Positions 31,197 to 40,523 of a DNA stretch of 64,000 nucleotides are shown piece by piece (the first letter of the stretch is position 1; the number at the start of each line of letters is the position of its first letter). The translations under genes and the position numbers were made by a program. The notes below the pieces were generated by a model. It saw only the letters and a program-made list of their open reading frames with translations, was not told the DNA's origin and did no database searches. This stretch comes from Pseudomonadota bacterium (GTDB lineage Bacteria; Pseudomonadota; Alphaproteobacteria; Acetobacterales; Acetobacteraceae), in the NCBI GenBank assembly GCA_021809435.1, contig JAKBAD010000001.1, positions 1-64,000 of the forward strand, written 5' to 3'.

Positions 31197-33982
31197 GCGG
31201 ATTCAGAATGGCCACCGGCGGGCTGGTGGACCGCGCCACGCCGGTGAGGTTCAGGTTTGATGGCCGGGCTTATGAGGGGTTCGCCGGCGATACGCTGGCC
31301 TCGGCGCTGTTGGCCAATGGCGTGACGCTGTTTGGGCGCTCGTTCAAATATCACCGTCCGCGCGGCGTGCTGAGCGCGGGGGCGGAGGAGCCGAACGCTT
31401 TGGTGGATGTGCGCGAGGGAGCTTGGCGCGAGCCCAACACGCGGGCCACGATGGTGGAGATTTTTGATGGGCTGAGCGCGCGAAGCCAGAACCGCGTGGG
31501 CGGTTTGACGCATGATGTGATGGCGGTGAACGGGCTGCTGGCGCCGCTGCTGGCGGCGGGGTTTTATTATAAGACCTTTATGTGGCCAGCGGCGTTTTGG
31601 GAGAGGCTTTATGAGCCGGTGATCCGGCGCGCGGCCGGGTTGGGGCGGGCGAGCGGCCTGCCCGACCCTGATATTTATGAGAAGACCACCGAGTTTTGCG
31701 ATTGTCTGGTGGTGGGGGCGGGGGCGGATGGCGTGGCGGCGGCGAATGAGGCGGCGAAGACCGCCCCGCGCGTGCTGCTGGTGGATGAGTATGCGCCGCT
31801 GGGGCCCGCGCCGGTGCTGGCGGAGAACGTGAAATTTTTGCCCCGTACCACGGTGTTTGCCACCTATGACGGCGATTACGCGGCGCTGGAGCGGTTGAGC
31901 GACCATTTGCCGAGCGGCCCGGGGCCGCGCCAGCGGCTGGTGCGGATTGTGGCCGGGCGCTGCGTGCTGGCCACGGGGGCGCTGGAGCGGCCGTTATTGT
32001 TTGGCCATAATGACCGGCCGGGCGTGATGCTGGCGGATGCGGTGGCGACCTATTTGGCCCGCTATGGCGTGGCGCCGGGGCGTGAGGCGGTGGTGTTTTT
32101 GAACCATGACACGCCCGCCAGGCTGATTGGCGCGCTGGCGGCGGCGGGGGTGGCGGTGAACGCGGTGGTGGATACGCGGCCCGGCAGTTCGGCGCTGGTG
32201 CATGAGGCCGCGCGCGCGGCCGGGGTGCCGGTGTTCGCGGGCGCGGTGGTGACCCGCGCGCTGGGCGGGTTGGCCGTGCGGGGGGCGGAAATTCGCCAGG
32301 CCAATGGCTCGGTTTTGCGGATCAGGGCGGATTTGATCGCCAATTCGGGCGGGTTCACGCCCAATATTTCGCTCACCACCCATTTGGGCGCCAAGCCGGT
32401 GTGGGATGAGGGCATTGCGGCCTTTAAGGCCGGAGCGCTGCCGGCGGGCATGAGCGTGGTGGGCAAGGCGGCGGGCGAGGGGATTAACCCGGGGATCAGG
32501 GCGCACTGGCATGGGGGACAGTTTGCCGGGAAGAGTTTTGTCGATTTTCAGAATGACGTGACGGTGAAGGATGTGGCGCTGGCCGTGCGCGAGGGGTTTG
32601 TTTCGCCTGAGCATGTGAAGCGCTACACCACGCTGGGCATGGCGACAGACCAAGGCAAGACCGCCAATGTGAACGCGCTGGGCGTGCTGGCCCAGATGAC
32701 CGGCCAGGAGATTGCCGAGCTGGCCGGGCCGCGCGCCCGCCCGCCTTATGTGCCGGTGGCGATTGGCGCGCTGGTGGGCGCGCACCGGGGCGCGGAATTC
32801 CGGCCCGTGCGGCGCACGCCGACCCATGAATTCGCCGAGGCGTTGGGGGCGAAATTTATCGAGGTGGGGCCGTGGCTGCGGGCGCAATATTATCCGCGAG
32901 GGGCTGAGGACTGGCTGGCGGCGGCCCAGCGCGAGGTGAATATTGTGCGCGGCAAGGTGGGGTTTTGCGATGTCACCACGCTGGGCAAGATTGATATTCA
33001 GGGGCCCGATGCGGTGGTGCTGCTGGAGCGCGTTTATGCCAATGGTTGGGCTAATTTGCCGGTTGGGCGGGTGCGCTATGGGCTGATGCTGCGCGAGGAC
33101 GGGTTTGCCATGGATGATGGCACCACCGCGCGACTCTCGGATACGCAGTTCGTGATGACCACCACCACGGCCAATGCCGGGCGGGTGATGCAGCATCTGG
33201 AATTCTGCGCGCGGGTTTTATGGCCGGAGCTGGATGTGGCGCTGATGTCGGTGACCGACCAGTGGGCGCAGCTTTCGGTGGCGGGGCCGAAATCGCTCGC
33301 CGTGCTGCGAAAACTGGCCGATGAGCCCAGCCTCATTGACGACGAGGCGCTGCCTTATATGGGCTGCAAGGCGCTCACCATTGCCGGGGGTACGCCCGCG
33401 CGGATTTTCAGGATCTCGTTTTCGGGGGAGCGGGCCTATGAGATTGCCGTGCCGGCGCGCTATGGCAATGGCTTGGCGCGGGCACTGATGGCGGCGGGTG
33501 AGGAGTTTGGCATCGCCCCTTATGGCACCGAGGCGCTGGGGATCATGCGCATTGAGAAGGGGCATCCGGCGGGGCCGGAATTTAATGGCCAGACCACGGC
33601 GCATGATTTGGGGTTGGCCAGGCTGCTGTCGCGGAAAAAGGAGTTTGTTGGCCGGGCGATGGCGGCGCGCGCGGCGCTGTGCGATCCGGCGCGGCCCGCT
33701 TTGGTGGGGCTGCGGCCGGTGAGGGCGGGCGATGTCATCCGCGCGGGGGCGCATGTGTTGCCCGAGGGCGCGCCGCTGACGGTGGCGCATGACCAGGGCT
33801 GGGTATCCTCGGCGGCGCGGAGCCCGAGCCTGGGCTCAATCGGGCTGGCCATGCTGCGAAACGGCCCGGCCAGGCTGGGCGAGGTGGTGCGTGTTTATGA
33901 CCCCGTGCGGGCGGGGAATTTTCTGGCGGAGGTTGTCGCGCCCGTGCAATACGACCCGGAAGGGAGCCGGTTATATGCTTGA
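31193..33982 (+). CDS. soxA: Sarcosine oxidase alpha subunit
   Basis: 929 residues. An N-terminal ferredoxin-like fold (FRFDGRAYEGFAGDTLASALLANG), a dinucleotide-binding half (VVGAGADGVAAANEAAKT, LATGALERPLLFGHNDRPG) that binds NAD+, and a C-terminal GcvT-like aminomethyltransferase half (about 560-929; DVTTLGKIDIQGPDAVVLLERV, FSGERAYEIAVP) that binds folate and traps the methylene group as 5,10-methylene-tetrahydrofolate. Slightly shorter than typical members (about 960-1000) but with all regions present. Confidence 0.94.
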   Translation: MSGFRMATGGLVDRATPVRFRFDGRAYEGFAGDTLASALLANGVTLFGRSFKYHRPRGVLSAGAEEPNALVDVREGAWREPNTRATMVEIFDGLSARSQNRVGGLTHDVMAVNGLLAPLLAAGFYYKTFMWPAAFWERLYEPVIRRAAGLGRASGLPDPDIYEKTTEFCDCLVVGAGADGVAAANEAAKTAPRVLLVDEYAPLGPAPVLAENVKFLPRTTVFATYDGDYAALERLSDHLPSGPGPRQRLVRIVAGRCVLATGALERPLLFGHNDRPGVMLADAVATYLARYGVAPGREAVVFLNHDTPARLIGALAAAGVAVNAVVDTRPGSSALVHEAARAAGVPVFAGAVVTRALGGLAVRGAEIRQANGSVLRIRADLIANSGGFTPNISLTTHLGAKPVWDEGIAAFKAGALPAGMSVVGKAAGEGINPGIRAHWHGGQFAGKSFVDFQNDVTVKDVALAVREGFVSPEHVKRYTTLGMATDQGKTANVNALGVLAQMTGQEIAELAGPRARPPYVPVAIGALVGAHRGAEFRPVRRTPTHEFAEALGAKFIEVGPWLRAQYYPRGAEDWLAAAQREVNIVRGKVGFCDVTTLGKIDIQGPDAVVLLERVYANGWANLPVGRVRYGLMLREDGFAMDDGTTARLSDTQFVMTTTTANAGRVMQHLEFCARVLWPELDVALMSVTDQWAQLSVAGPKSLAVLRKLADEPSLIDDEALPYMGCKALTIAGGTPARIFRISFSGERAYEIAVPARYGNGLARALMAAGEEFGIAPYGTEALGIMRIEKGHPAGPEFNGQTTAHDLGLARLLSRKKEFVGRAMAARAALCDPARPALVGLRPVRAGDVIRAGAHVLPEGAPLTVAHDQGWVSSAARSPSLGSIGLAMLRNGPARLGEVVRVYDPVRAGNFLAEVVAPVQYDPEGSRLYA

Positions 33983-34466
33983 GGCCACGGAGATGACCCT
34001 GCCGGCGAGCGCGGCGGTGGTGCCGCTGGCCCCCCGCGCGATGGTGGCGGTGAGCGCCTTGCGCGGACAGGAGGCGGCGCTGCGCGCGCGGCTGGGCTTG
34101 CCGGGGCCGGCCAAGCGCAACGAGTTGGCGCTGTGGAACGGACCGGCGAGCTGGCTGGTGCAGGAGGGCGATGCCGAGGCGCTGGCGCTGGCGCTGGCCG
34201 GACAGGCGGCGGTGAGCGCGCAGGGCGACGGGCTGGCGCTGCTGGCCGTGCGCGGGGCTGGCGCCTTGGATATTCTGCGCCAGGTGGTAAGCATTGATGT
34301 TGAGCGTTTTGGGCCTGACGATGTGGCGCTGACGATGGCGGCGCATATTGGCGTGAGGCTGTGGCGTGAGGGCGAGGGGTTTGTGCTGGCTTGTTACCGC
34401 TCTTATGCCGGGGCGCTGCACCAGGCGCTGATGGCCGCCGAGCGCAATTGCCGCGCCCGAGGTTGA
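33975..34466 (+). CDS. soxG: Sarcosine oxidase gamma subunit
   Basis: 163 residues with weak GcvT-like similarity, as usual for SoxG ([59 protein letters not shown]). The ATG at 33975 overlaps soxA by 8 bp. Structural subunit of the heterotetramer, last of the sox genes. Confidence 0.88.
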   Translation: MLEATEMTLPASAAVVPLAPRAMVAVSALRGQEAALRARLGLPGPAKRNELALWNGPASWLVQEGDAEALALALAGQAAVSAQGDGLALLAVRGAGALDILRQVVSIDVERFGPDDVALTMAAHIGVRLWREGEGFVLACYRSYAGALHQALMAAERNCRARG

Positions 34467-34524
34467 AGGCGGCGCGGTGCGCGCGCTAACAGCTTTGCAA
34501 CTCCAGTTTCATCAAGGCCACACT

Positions 34525-35385
34525 ATGTCGAAAGCCCAGTTTGTTCTGACCCTCTCTTGCCTCAACCGCCCGGGGATCGTGGCGGCGGTCTCGACCTATT
34601 TGTTCCGCCAGGGCGCCGATATTCGCGAGGCGCAGCAATTTGACGACGCCGAGAGCGGCAAGTTTTTCGCCCGCATTGCCTTTGATCTGCTGGGCGAGGT
34701 GGGGATTGGCGCGGTGCGCGACGGGTTTGCGCCCATTGCGGGCGAGTTTGGCTTTAGCTGGGCCATGAACGACCAGGCGGTGCCCAAGCGGGTGCTGTTG
34801 CTGGTGTCGAAATTCGACCATTGTCTGGAGGATTTGCTCTATCGCTGGCGGATTGGCGAGCTGGAGATGATGCCGGTGGGCGTGGTTTCCAACCACCCGC
34901 GCGAGGCGCTGAACGGGCTGGATTTGGGGGATTTGCCGTTTTACCACCTGCCCATCACGCGCTCGACCAAGATGGAGCAGGAGGCGGAGATTTGGCGGAT
35001 TGTGAGGGACAGCCAGGCTGATCTGGTGGTGCTGGCGCGCTATATGCAAATTCTCTCCGACGCGCTGGCGCAGAAACTCTCGGGGCGGTGCATCAATATC
35101 CACCATTCCTTCCTGCCCGGCTTCAAGGGGGCCAAGCCTTATCATCAGGCCCATGCCAAGGGCGTGAAGCTGATTGGCGCGACGGCCCATTATGTCACCG
35201 CCGATCTCGATGAGGGGCCGATTATCGAGCAGGATGTGGAACGCATTTCGCATGCCGACACGCCCGATGACCTGGTGCGCAAGGGCCGCGATATCGAGCG
35301 GCGGGTGCTGGCGCGCGCGGTGCGCTACCAGCTGGAGAACCGGGTGATATTGAACAGCGGCAAGACGGTGGTGTTTGCCAGCTGA
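34525..35385 (+). CDS. purU: Formyltetrahydrofolate deformylase
   Basis: 286 residues. An N-terminal ACT domain ([21 protein letters not shown]) and a formyltransferase-fold hydrolase domain with [38 protein letters not shown] and [13 protein letters not shown]. It hydrolyses 10-formyl-tetrahydrofolate to formate and tetrahydrofolate, and so regenerates the acceptor used by sarcosine oxidase. The ATG at 34525 is chosen to match the family N-terminus. It follows soxG by 58 bp. Confidence 0.95.
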   Translation: MSKAQFVLTLSCLNRPGIVAAVSTYLFRQGADIREAQQFDDAESGKFFARIAFDLLGEVGIGAVRDGFAPIAGEFGFSWAMNDQAVPKRVLLLVSKFDHCLEDLLYRWRIGELEMMPVGVVSNHPREALNGLDLGDLPFYHLPITRSTKMEQEAEIWRIVRDSQADLVVLARYMQILSDALAQKLSGRCINIHHSFLPGFKGAKPYHQAHAKGVKLIGATAHYVTADLDEGPIIEQDVERISHADTPDDLVRKGRDIERRVLARAVRYQLENRVILNSGKTVVFAS

Positions 35386-35445
35386 CCCCTTGTTGGCGCG
35401 CGCCAGCGGCTTATAGAGAGCCCGCCCGCAGGAGCTTGGAGAGAC

Positions 35446-36309
35446 ATGACCCGGATCATCGATGGCAAGGCGTTTGCCGCCCAATTGCGTGAGACCATTG
35501 CCGCCGAGGTGGCGGGGCTGGCCAAAAAACCCGGCCTCGCCGTGGTGCTGGTGGGGGAGGACCCGGCCTCGAAAGTGTATGTGGCCAACAAGGCCCGCCA
35601 GACGGTGGAGGTGGGCATGGTCTCGTTCGAGCACCGGCTGCCGGCGCAGACCACGCAAAGCGAGCTGGAGGCGCTGGTGGCGCGGCTGAATGCCGACCCG
35701 GAGGTGCATGGCATTCTGGTGCAGCTGCCGCTGCCTAAACATTTGAACGCTGAGCAGGTGATTGCCGCCATCTCGCCCGAGAAGGATGTGGACGGGCTGA
35801 CGGTGGTGAATGCCGGGCGGCTGGTGGCGGGGCTGGAGGGGTTGGTGCCCTGCACGCCGCTGGGCTGTATTTTGCTGCTGGAGAGCCTGATTCCGGACAT
35901 GACCGGGCTGAACGCGGTGGTGATTGGGCGCTCGCATTTGGTGGGCAAGCCGGTGGCGCAGATGTTGTTGCAGAAAAACTGCACGGTGACCGTGGCGCAT
36001 TCCAAGACCCGCGACTTGCCCGGGTTGTGCCGCACCGCCGATATTTTAGTGGCGGCGGTGGGGCGGCCGGAGATGGTGAAGGGCGAGTGGGTGAAGCCCG
36101 GCGCGGTGGTGATTGATGTGGGCATTAACCGGGTCGCGGGGCGTGAGCCGGGCAAGACCAAGCTGGTGGGCGATGTGGATTTCGCCGCCGCCGCACCGGT
36201 GGCGGGGGCGATTACGCCCGTGCCCGGCGGCGTGGGGCCGATGACCATTGCGTGTTTGCTGCGCAACACGCTGACGGCATTCAAGCGCCTGGAAAATTTG
36301 CACAACTGA
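35446..36309 (+). CDS. folD: Methylene-THF dehydrogenase / methenyl-THF cyclohydrolase
   Basis: 287 residues. Motifs [62 protein letters not shown] and [11 protein letters not shown]. It oxidises 5,10-methylene-THF to 10-formyl-THF, linking the sarcosine oxidase product to the PurU substrate. GGAGCTTGGAGA upstream supplies a ribosome-binding site. Confidence 0.96.
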   Translation: MTRIIDGKAFAAQLRETIAAEVAGLAKKPGLAVVLVGEDPASKVYVANKARQTVEVGMVSFEHRLPAQTTQSELEALVARLNADPEVHGILVQLPLPKHLNAEQVIAAISPEKDVDGLTVVNAGRLVAGLEGLVPCTPLGCILLLESLIPDMTGLNAVVIGRSHLVGKPVAQMLLQKNCTVTVAHSKTRDLPGLCRTADILVAAVGRPEMVKGEWVKPGAVVIDVGINRVAGREPGKTKLVGDVDFAAAAPVAGAITPVPGGVGPMTIACLLRNTLTAFKRLENLHN

Positions 36310-36349
36310 TTAAAAGACAGGCAGTTTCCGGCGGGCGGCTAAAGAGGGT

Positions 36350-36371
36350 GACATGATCTGGTAATCATGTC
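36350..36371. promoter_or_regulatory. Perfect dyad upstream of the XRE-cupin regulator
   Basis: GACATGAT-CTGGTA-ATCATGTC, 8-bp perfect arms and a 22-bp overall footprint, centred about 55 bp before the regulator's ATG at 36416. Typical size for an autoregulatory XRE-family operator. Confidence 0.5.
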
Positions 36372-36415
36372 TGGCCTTTTGGGGAATGCGCTTTTAAGTA
36401 GGGGGTGAGGAGAGC

Positions 36416-37135
36416 ATGAAGACGCATCGTAGCCCAAGTTTGAAGCAGCCCCGTGTGCAGCAGATTAAGGCGAAACTGCCCGAGGCTTTGGCCGAGGCGG
36501 GGCTGCCCGAGGGGCTGGCCGAGAGTTTTTCGACCGGGTCAGGGGCGGCTTCGGTCTCTGACCTGACGCTGGAGCAGGCGATTGGCGTGCAGGTGCGCCA
36601 GCTGCGCCGGCGGGTGGGGATTACGGTTTCGGAACTCGCGGCTTCGGCGGGCTTATCGGGCGGGATGCTCTCGAAGATCGAGAACGGGCAGATTTCACCC
36701 TCGCTCGCTTCGTTGCAGGCCTTGGCCGGGGCGCTGAATGTGCCGATCACCACCTTCTTCTCGACCTTCGAGGAAAAGCGCGATTGTTCGTATGTGAAGG
36801 CGGGCACGGGGGTGACGATTGAGCGGCGCGGGACCAAGGCTGGGCATAAATACAGCCTGCTGGGCGCGGCTTTGGGTGGCGATGTGGTGGTGGAGCCGTA
36901 TCTGATCACGCTCGAGACCGGGGCTTCGGCGTATCCGGCGTTTCAGCATGAGGGCACGGAGTTTATTTATATGCTCTCGGGCGAGGTGGTGTACCGGCAT
37001 GGCGACCAGTCTTACCATCTGGCCCCTGGCGATGCGCTGCTGTTCGACTCGGCCGCGCCGCACGGGCCGGAGAAGCTGGTGGTGACGCCGATGACCTATC
37101 TCTCGGTCATCACCTATCCGCGCGAGCAGGCGTAA
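36416..37135 (+). CDS. XRE-family regulator with C-terminal cupin (PuuR-like architecture)
   Basis: 239 residues. A basic/acidic N-terminal extension of about 50, HTH_3 domain at about 55-110 (VRQLRRRVGITVSELAASAGLSGGMLSKIENG) and a cupin ligand-sensing domain at about 160-235 (HEGTEFIYMLSGEVVYRHGDQSYHLAPGDALLFDS). GAGGAG precedes the ATG. This architecture controls polyamine, amino-acid or amine catabolism genes, so the sarcosine/one-carbon block just upstream is the most plausible target. The FAD amine oxidoreductase at 46.7 kb is another. Confidence 0.88.
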   Translation: MKTHRSPSLKQPRVQQIKAKLPEALAEAGLPEGLAESFSTGSGAASVSDLTLEQAIGVQVRQLRRRVGITVSELAASAGLSGGMLSKIENGQISPSLASLQALAGALNVPITTFFSTFEEKRDCSYVKAGTGVTIERRGTKAGHKYSLLGAALGGDVVVEPYLITLETGASAYPAFQHEGTEFIYMLSGEVVYRHGDQSYHLAPGDALLFDSAAPHGPEKLVVTPMTYLSVITYPREQA

Positions 37136-37153
37136 GGGCCGAGGCGGAAAATC

Positions 37154-37459
37154 ATGTCGGTGAAAAAAATTCTGACATGGTTTGTTGTTTTTGTTTGGAC
37201 CCCGGCGGCGCTCTCTGCTGTCGCGGCGGAACTGTTTGTGCTTGTGACCAGTCCGCGCACGGCTGATCCTCAATCAGGCCATGTTTATCCTGTCCGTTTG
37301 GTTTCACGTACGGGTATTTATGCTTACGATATTTATGTGACACATACCGGGTTGCTGGTTTACGTGGGGGGGTGGCTGTTTCTGATGTTGATGGTCGTGA
37401 TGCTCATGGCTGTGGGACTGTTGTTGAAGACCCGGCGGAAACCGGCCAACACCTTATAG
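37154..37459 (+). CDS. Small two-helix membrane protein
   Basis: 101 residues. An N-terminal hydrophobic helix (ILTWFVVFVWTPAALSAVAA), a periplasmic loop of about 45 residues and a C-terminal helix (WLFLMLMVVMLMAVGLLL) with a basic tail. Unrecognised. It lies 18 nt after the regulator gene and its base composition is less GC-rich than its neighbours, which may indicate recent acquisition. A strong terminator follows. Confidence 0.55.
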   Translation: MSVKKILTWFVVFVWTPAALSAVAAELFVLVTSPRTADPQSGHVYPVRLVSRTGIYAYDIYVTHTGLLVYVGGWLFLMLMVVMLMAVGLLLKTRRKPANTL

Positions 37460-37491
37460 GCAGCGCATAAGTTATCAGAAGTTTTTTGGGT

Positions 37492-37519
37492 CCAGCCCTT
37501 TTTTTCAAAAAAGGGCTGG
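37492..37519. terminator. Bidirectional rho-independent terminator
   Basis: CCAGCCCTTTTTT..AAAAAAGGGCTGG stem with T-runs on both strands, between the convergent small membrane protein gene and mbfA. Confidence 0.85.
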
Positions 37520-37556
37520 TATTTTGTGCCGATTTTGAAAAAGCGGCGGTGGCGCC

Positions 37557-38513
37557 TCACCCCGCGCCGATGAGCACGCCGGCGGCGAACACCAGCGCGC
37601 CGCCAAACGCCACCTGGATGGTGGCGCGGAGCGGCGAGGTGTCCATGAAGCGCCAGCGGATCCAGGAGATCACGGACAATTCGACCGCCACCACCGCGAT
37701 GGCGATGAGCAGCGCCATGTGCAGATTGGGGATGAGGAAGGGCAAGGTATGGCCCAAACCGCCGAGCATGGTCATGGCGCCGGTGACGAGGCCGCGTATG
37801 TAGGGCGTGCCGCGGCCGGTGAGGGAGCCGTCATCGGACAGGGCCTCGGCGAAGCCCATGGAGATGCCGGCCCCCAGCGAGGCGGCGGCGCCGACGAGAA
37901 ACGCATCGAACGGGCGGCCGGTGGAGAAGGCGGCGGCAAAGATGGGCGCCAGGGTGGAAATCGAGCCATCCATGAGCCCGACCAGGCTGGGCTGGATATA
38001 TTGCAGCATGAAGGCGCGGCGGGCGTGCTCGTCTTCCTCGTCGCGAATATTTTCGGGGAGGTTGGCGGCCTCGACCTGTTCGGCGCGGCGCTCATGTTCC
38101 ACCTCGGCATCGGCCAGATCGCCCAGCAATTTGCGAATCGACACGTCGGTCGCGCGGGAGGCGGCGGTGCGGTAGAAACGCTGGGTTTCGACCTCCATGC
38201 TCTCGGCCAGGGCGCGGATTTCATCGATGCTGGGTTTGGGCAGCTGCCAGACCGGCTTGCGGTTGAGGAAGCCGCGCACATCCTGACGGCGGACAAGGGG
38301 AATATGGTCGCCGAATTTTTCGCGGTAGAGGTCGAGCAGGCGGCGGCGATGGACGCTCTCTTCCGCCGCCATCTCGGTGAACATCTGGGCGGAGGCGGGA
38401 TAGTCCTCGCGCAGGCGCTCGGCAATGTCGAGATAGATGCGGCCGTCCTCCTCTTCGCTGCCAATGGCCAGCGCCAGCACTTCACGCTCGGAAAGCTGCG
38501 AAAAATCGCGCAT
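37557..38513 (-). CDS. mbfA: MbfA-type erythrin-VIT1 iron exporter
   Basis: 318 residues. An N-terminal ferritin-like erythrin domain with di-iron Glu/His ligands ([45 protein letters not shown]) is followed by a C-terminal VIT1/CCC1 membrane domain from about 170 ([23 protein letters not shown], five helices). In other alphaproteobacteria MbfA exports iron, gives iron and peroxide resistance, and is repressed by Irr. I did not find a convincing Irr box upstream by eye. Confidence 0.93.
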   Translation of the reverse strand: MRDFSQLSEREVLALAIGSEEEDGRIYLDIAERLREDYPASAQMFTEMAAEESVHRRRLLDLYREKFGDHIPLVRRQDVRGFLNRKPVWQLPKPSIDEIRALAESMEVETQRFYRTAASRATDVSIRKLLGDLADAEVEHERRAEQVEAANLPENIRDEEDEHARRAFMLQYIQPSLVGLMDGSISTLAPIFAAAFSTGRPFDAFLVGAAASLGAGISMGFAEALSDDGSLTGRGTPYIRGLVTGAMTMLGGLGHTLPFLIPNLHMALLIAIAVVAVELSVISWIRWRFMDTSPLRATIQVAFGGALVFAAGVLIGAG

Positions 38514-38696
38514 GATGGTCCTTTCTCAAATCCGCCCAGATGTGGCGTGGGGTGTTTTGCCGGTCAAGGCTTTGGGCCTGTTTGCGAGCGTTTTGCAGTT
38601 TGACGCGGCTGCACGCATGCGTTGCCGAGGGGGGAGAAGTTTGTCATAGAAGATGAGCAGAAAGAAGTAACGACAGCGACGGTGGAGGCCAGGCGG

Positions 38697-40523
38697 GTGA
38701 ACGAATTTTGTTCTTGCGGCAGTGGCCTGCGTGCGGTGCGCTGCTGTGCGCTCGACCCTGAGGCCTTGCCCGGCGAGGCGGCCGTGGCGCTGCTGGACCC
38801 GCAAGGGACCGAGGCGACCAGGCTGTTCAACGACAAAAAATACGCCCAGGCGGAGGCGTTGGCCCAGACTGTGCTGGATGCCGCCCCCAATAACCGGCTG
38901 GCGCTGCGTGTGCTTTATGAACTCCGCAAGGCGCAGAAGCGCGGCACGGCGGCCGAGGTGCTGGGGGCAAGACTGGCCCGGCTGCCCGGACCCGCGCCAA
39001 TACGGGCTCAGGCAAACGGGCAGTTTGTGCAGTATTTGGTGGCGCAGGGGCGCCATGGCGAGGCGCTGCCCTTTGCCGCCGCCGCCGTGAAGGCCGCGCC
39101 GAAAGATGCCAATGCCCACCATATCATGGCGGTGACGCTGACCGAGACCAATGATTTGCTGGCCGGTGAGCGCCATTATCGCCACGCGCTGCAACTGCTG
39201 GGGCAGGAAGATGGGTTGGTGCTGGCCAATTTGGCCTGGAACCTGAAATTGCAGGGGCGGATGGAGGAGGCGGCGGCGCTTTATCAGCGCGCGTTGGCGG
39301 GGCGCGCCGATAACCGCCGCGCCGTGGGCGGGGCGGCGCAGGTGGAATTCGCGCGCGGCAACCGCGCCAATGCGCTGAAGATTTTGGACGATGCGCTGGC
39401 CAGCTGGGGCGATGACCGCTCGCTGCGGCTGCTGCGCGCGATGGGCGATTTATATACCGGCGCGCCAGCGGCGGCGCTGGAGCGGCTGGGTGAGCCCGAG
39501 CAGCTTTTGGCGCCCGAATTGCTGCTCAGGGCGCAGGCCTTTGAACGGCTGGGGCACTATGCCGACGCGCTGGAGCAGGCGAGCATGGCCCGGCGGGTGC
39601 AGCGCGAGCGCGGCGGGCTGGCGTTTGACCCCGGCCCGCTGGAGGACCGGCTGGCGCGGTATAAGGCGTATTTCATCGGTGAGCGCACGCTGCCGCTGCC
39701 GCGCGCCGGGGGGGCGCCGGTGCAGCCGGTATTTCTGCTCGGGTTCGCGCGCGCGGGTACCGGGCTGCTGGAGCAGATGCTGGCCCAACTGCCAGGGGTT
39801 GTTGCCGGAGACGAGGCGTATCCGGTGGCGGCGCTGGCGAGTGAGGTGGCGCGTTTCACGGGCAGCGAGGCTGGGTATCCCGAGGGGCTCGACGAGCTGC
39901 TGGTGGGGGATGGCGCGTTGATTCCCGACCAGTTGCGCGCGCTTTATCTGACCAGCCGGGCGCGGCGGGGGCTGTTGGCCGGCCAGCCTGGTTTTGTTAC
40001 CGATCGGGCGGCGGATAATATCTGGCATTTGGGGCTGATCAAGCTGCTGTTCCCGGAGGCGCCGATTATTCATGTGGTGCGCCACCCTTATGACCTGATG
40101 ATAAGCAATTTTGTTCAGGACCGGAAGCTGGAGGCCGGCGCGCAGGTGGGGCTGCCGGCGCTCGCCCGCTATTTCGAGCTGTGGAGCGAGATGCTGCGCC
40201 ATTACCGCGCGCAGCTGACGCTGCGTTATTTGCCGGTGCGCTACGAGGAGATGGTGGCTGACCCGCGGGGCCAATTGGCGCGGGTGGCGGCGTTTATCGG
40301 CGCGGCGGGCGAGCTGCCAAGCGCGGCGGTTTTGCGGGCCAATGACGCCCGCCTGCCCGACCCGCAGCCAGCCCATGCCGCGCTGCGCGAGCCGGTGCAT
40401 GAGCGCGGTGTGGGGCGCTATAAGGCGTACCGGGCGGCGGCGTCGGATTTGTTTGACGACATACGCGACCGGCTGGCGCCGTGGCTGGCTGAGCAGGGCT
40501 ATGAGGAGGGCGATGATGTCTGA
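38697..40523 (+). CDS. SEC-C motif, TPR and sulfotransferase domain protein
   Basis: 608 residues from a GTG with GGAGG 8 nt upstream. The protein then begins MNEFCSCGSGLRAVRCC, an exact CxCGSG-x5-CC SEC-C zinc motif. A TPR region follows (about 40-310), then a sulfotransferase-type domain from about 345 with a modified PAPS 5'-phosphosulfate loop (LLGFARAGTGLLEQML) and the 3'-phosphate segment HVVRHPYDLMISNF. Many alphaproteobacteria have TPR-sulfotransferases; the N-terminal SEC-C motif is the unusual part. The stop overlaps the start of the next TPR gene. Acceptor unknown. Confidence 0.82.
   Translation: MNEFCSCGSGLRAVRCCALDPEALPGEAAVALLDPQGTEATRLFNDKKYAQAEALAQTVLDAAPNNRLALRVLYELRKAQKRGTAAEVLGARLARLPGPAPIRAQANGQFVQYLVAQGRHGEALPFAAAAVKAAPKDANAHHIMAVTLTETNDLLAGERHYRHALQLLGQEDGLVLANLAWNLKLQGRMEEAAALYQRALAGRADNRRAVGGAAQVEFARGNRANALKILDDALASWGDDRSLRLLRAMGDLYTGAPAAALERLGEPEQLLAPELLLRAQAFERLGHYADALEQASMARRVQRERGGLAFDPGPLEDRLARYKAYFIGERTLPLPRAGGAPVQPVFLLGFARAGTGLLEQMLAQLPGVVAGDEAYPVAALASEVARFTGSEAGYPEGLDELLVGDGALIPDQLRALYLTSRARRGLLAGQPGFVTDRAADNIWHLGLIKLLFPEAPIIHVVRHPYDLMISNFVQDRKLEAGAQVGLPALARYFELWSEMLRHYRAQLTLRYLPVRYEEMVADPRGQLARVAAFIGAAGELPSAAVLRANDARLPDPQPAHAALREPVHERGVGRYKAYRAAASDLFDDIRDRLAPWLAEQGYEEGDDV

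Noticed and set aside
34486-36000. Minus-strand frame (504 codons) opposite purU and folD
   Set aside because: Antisense shadow of two clear enzymes, His/Gln/Arg-rich composition.
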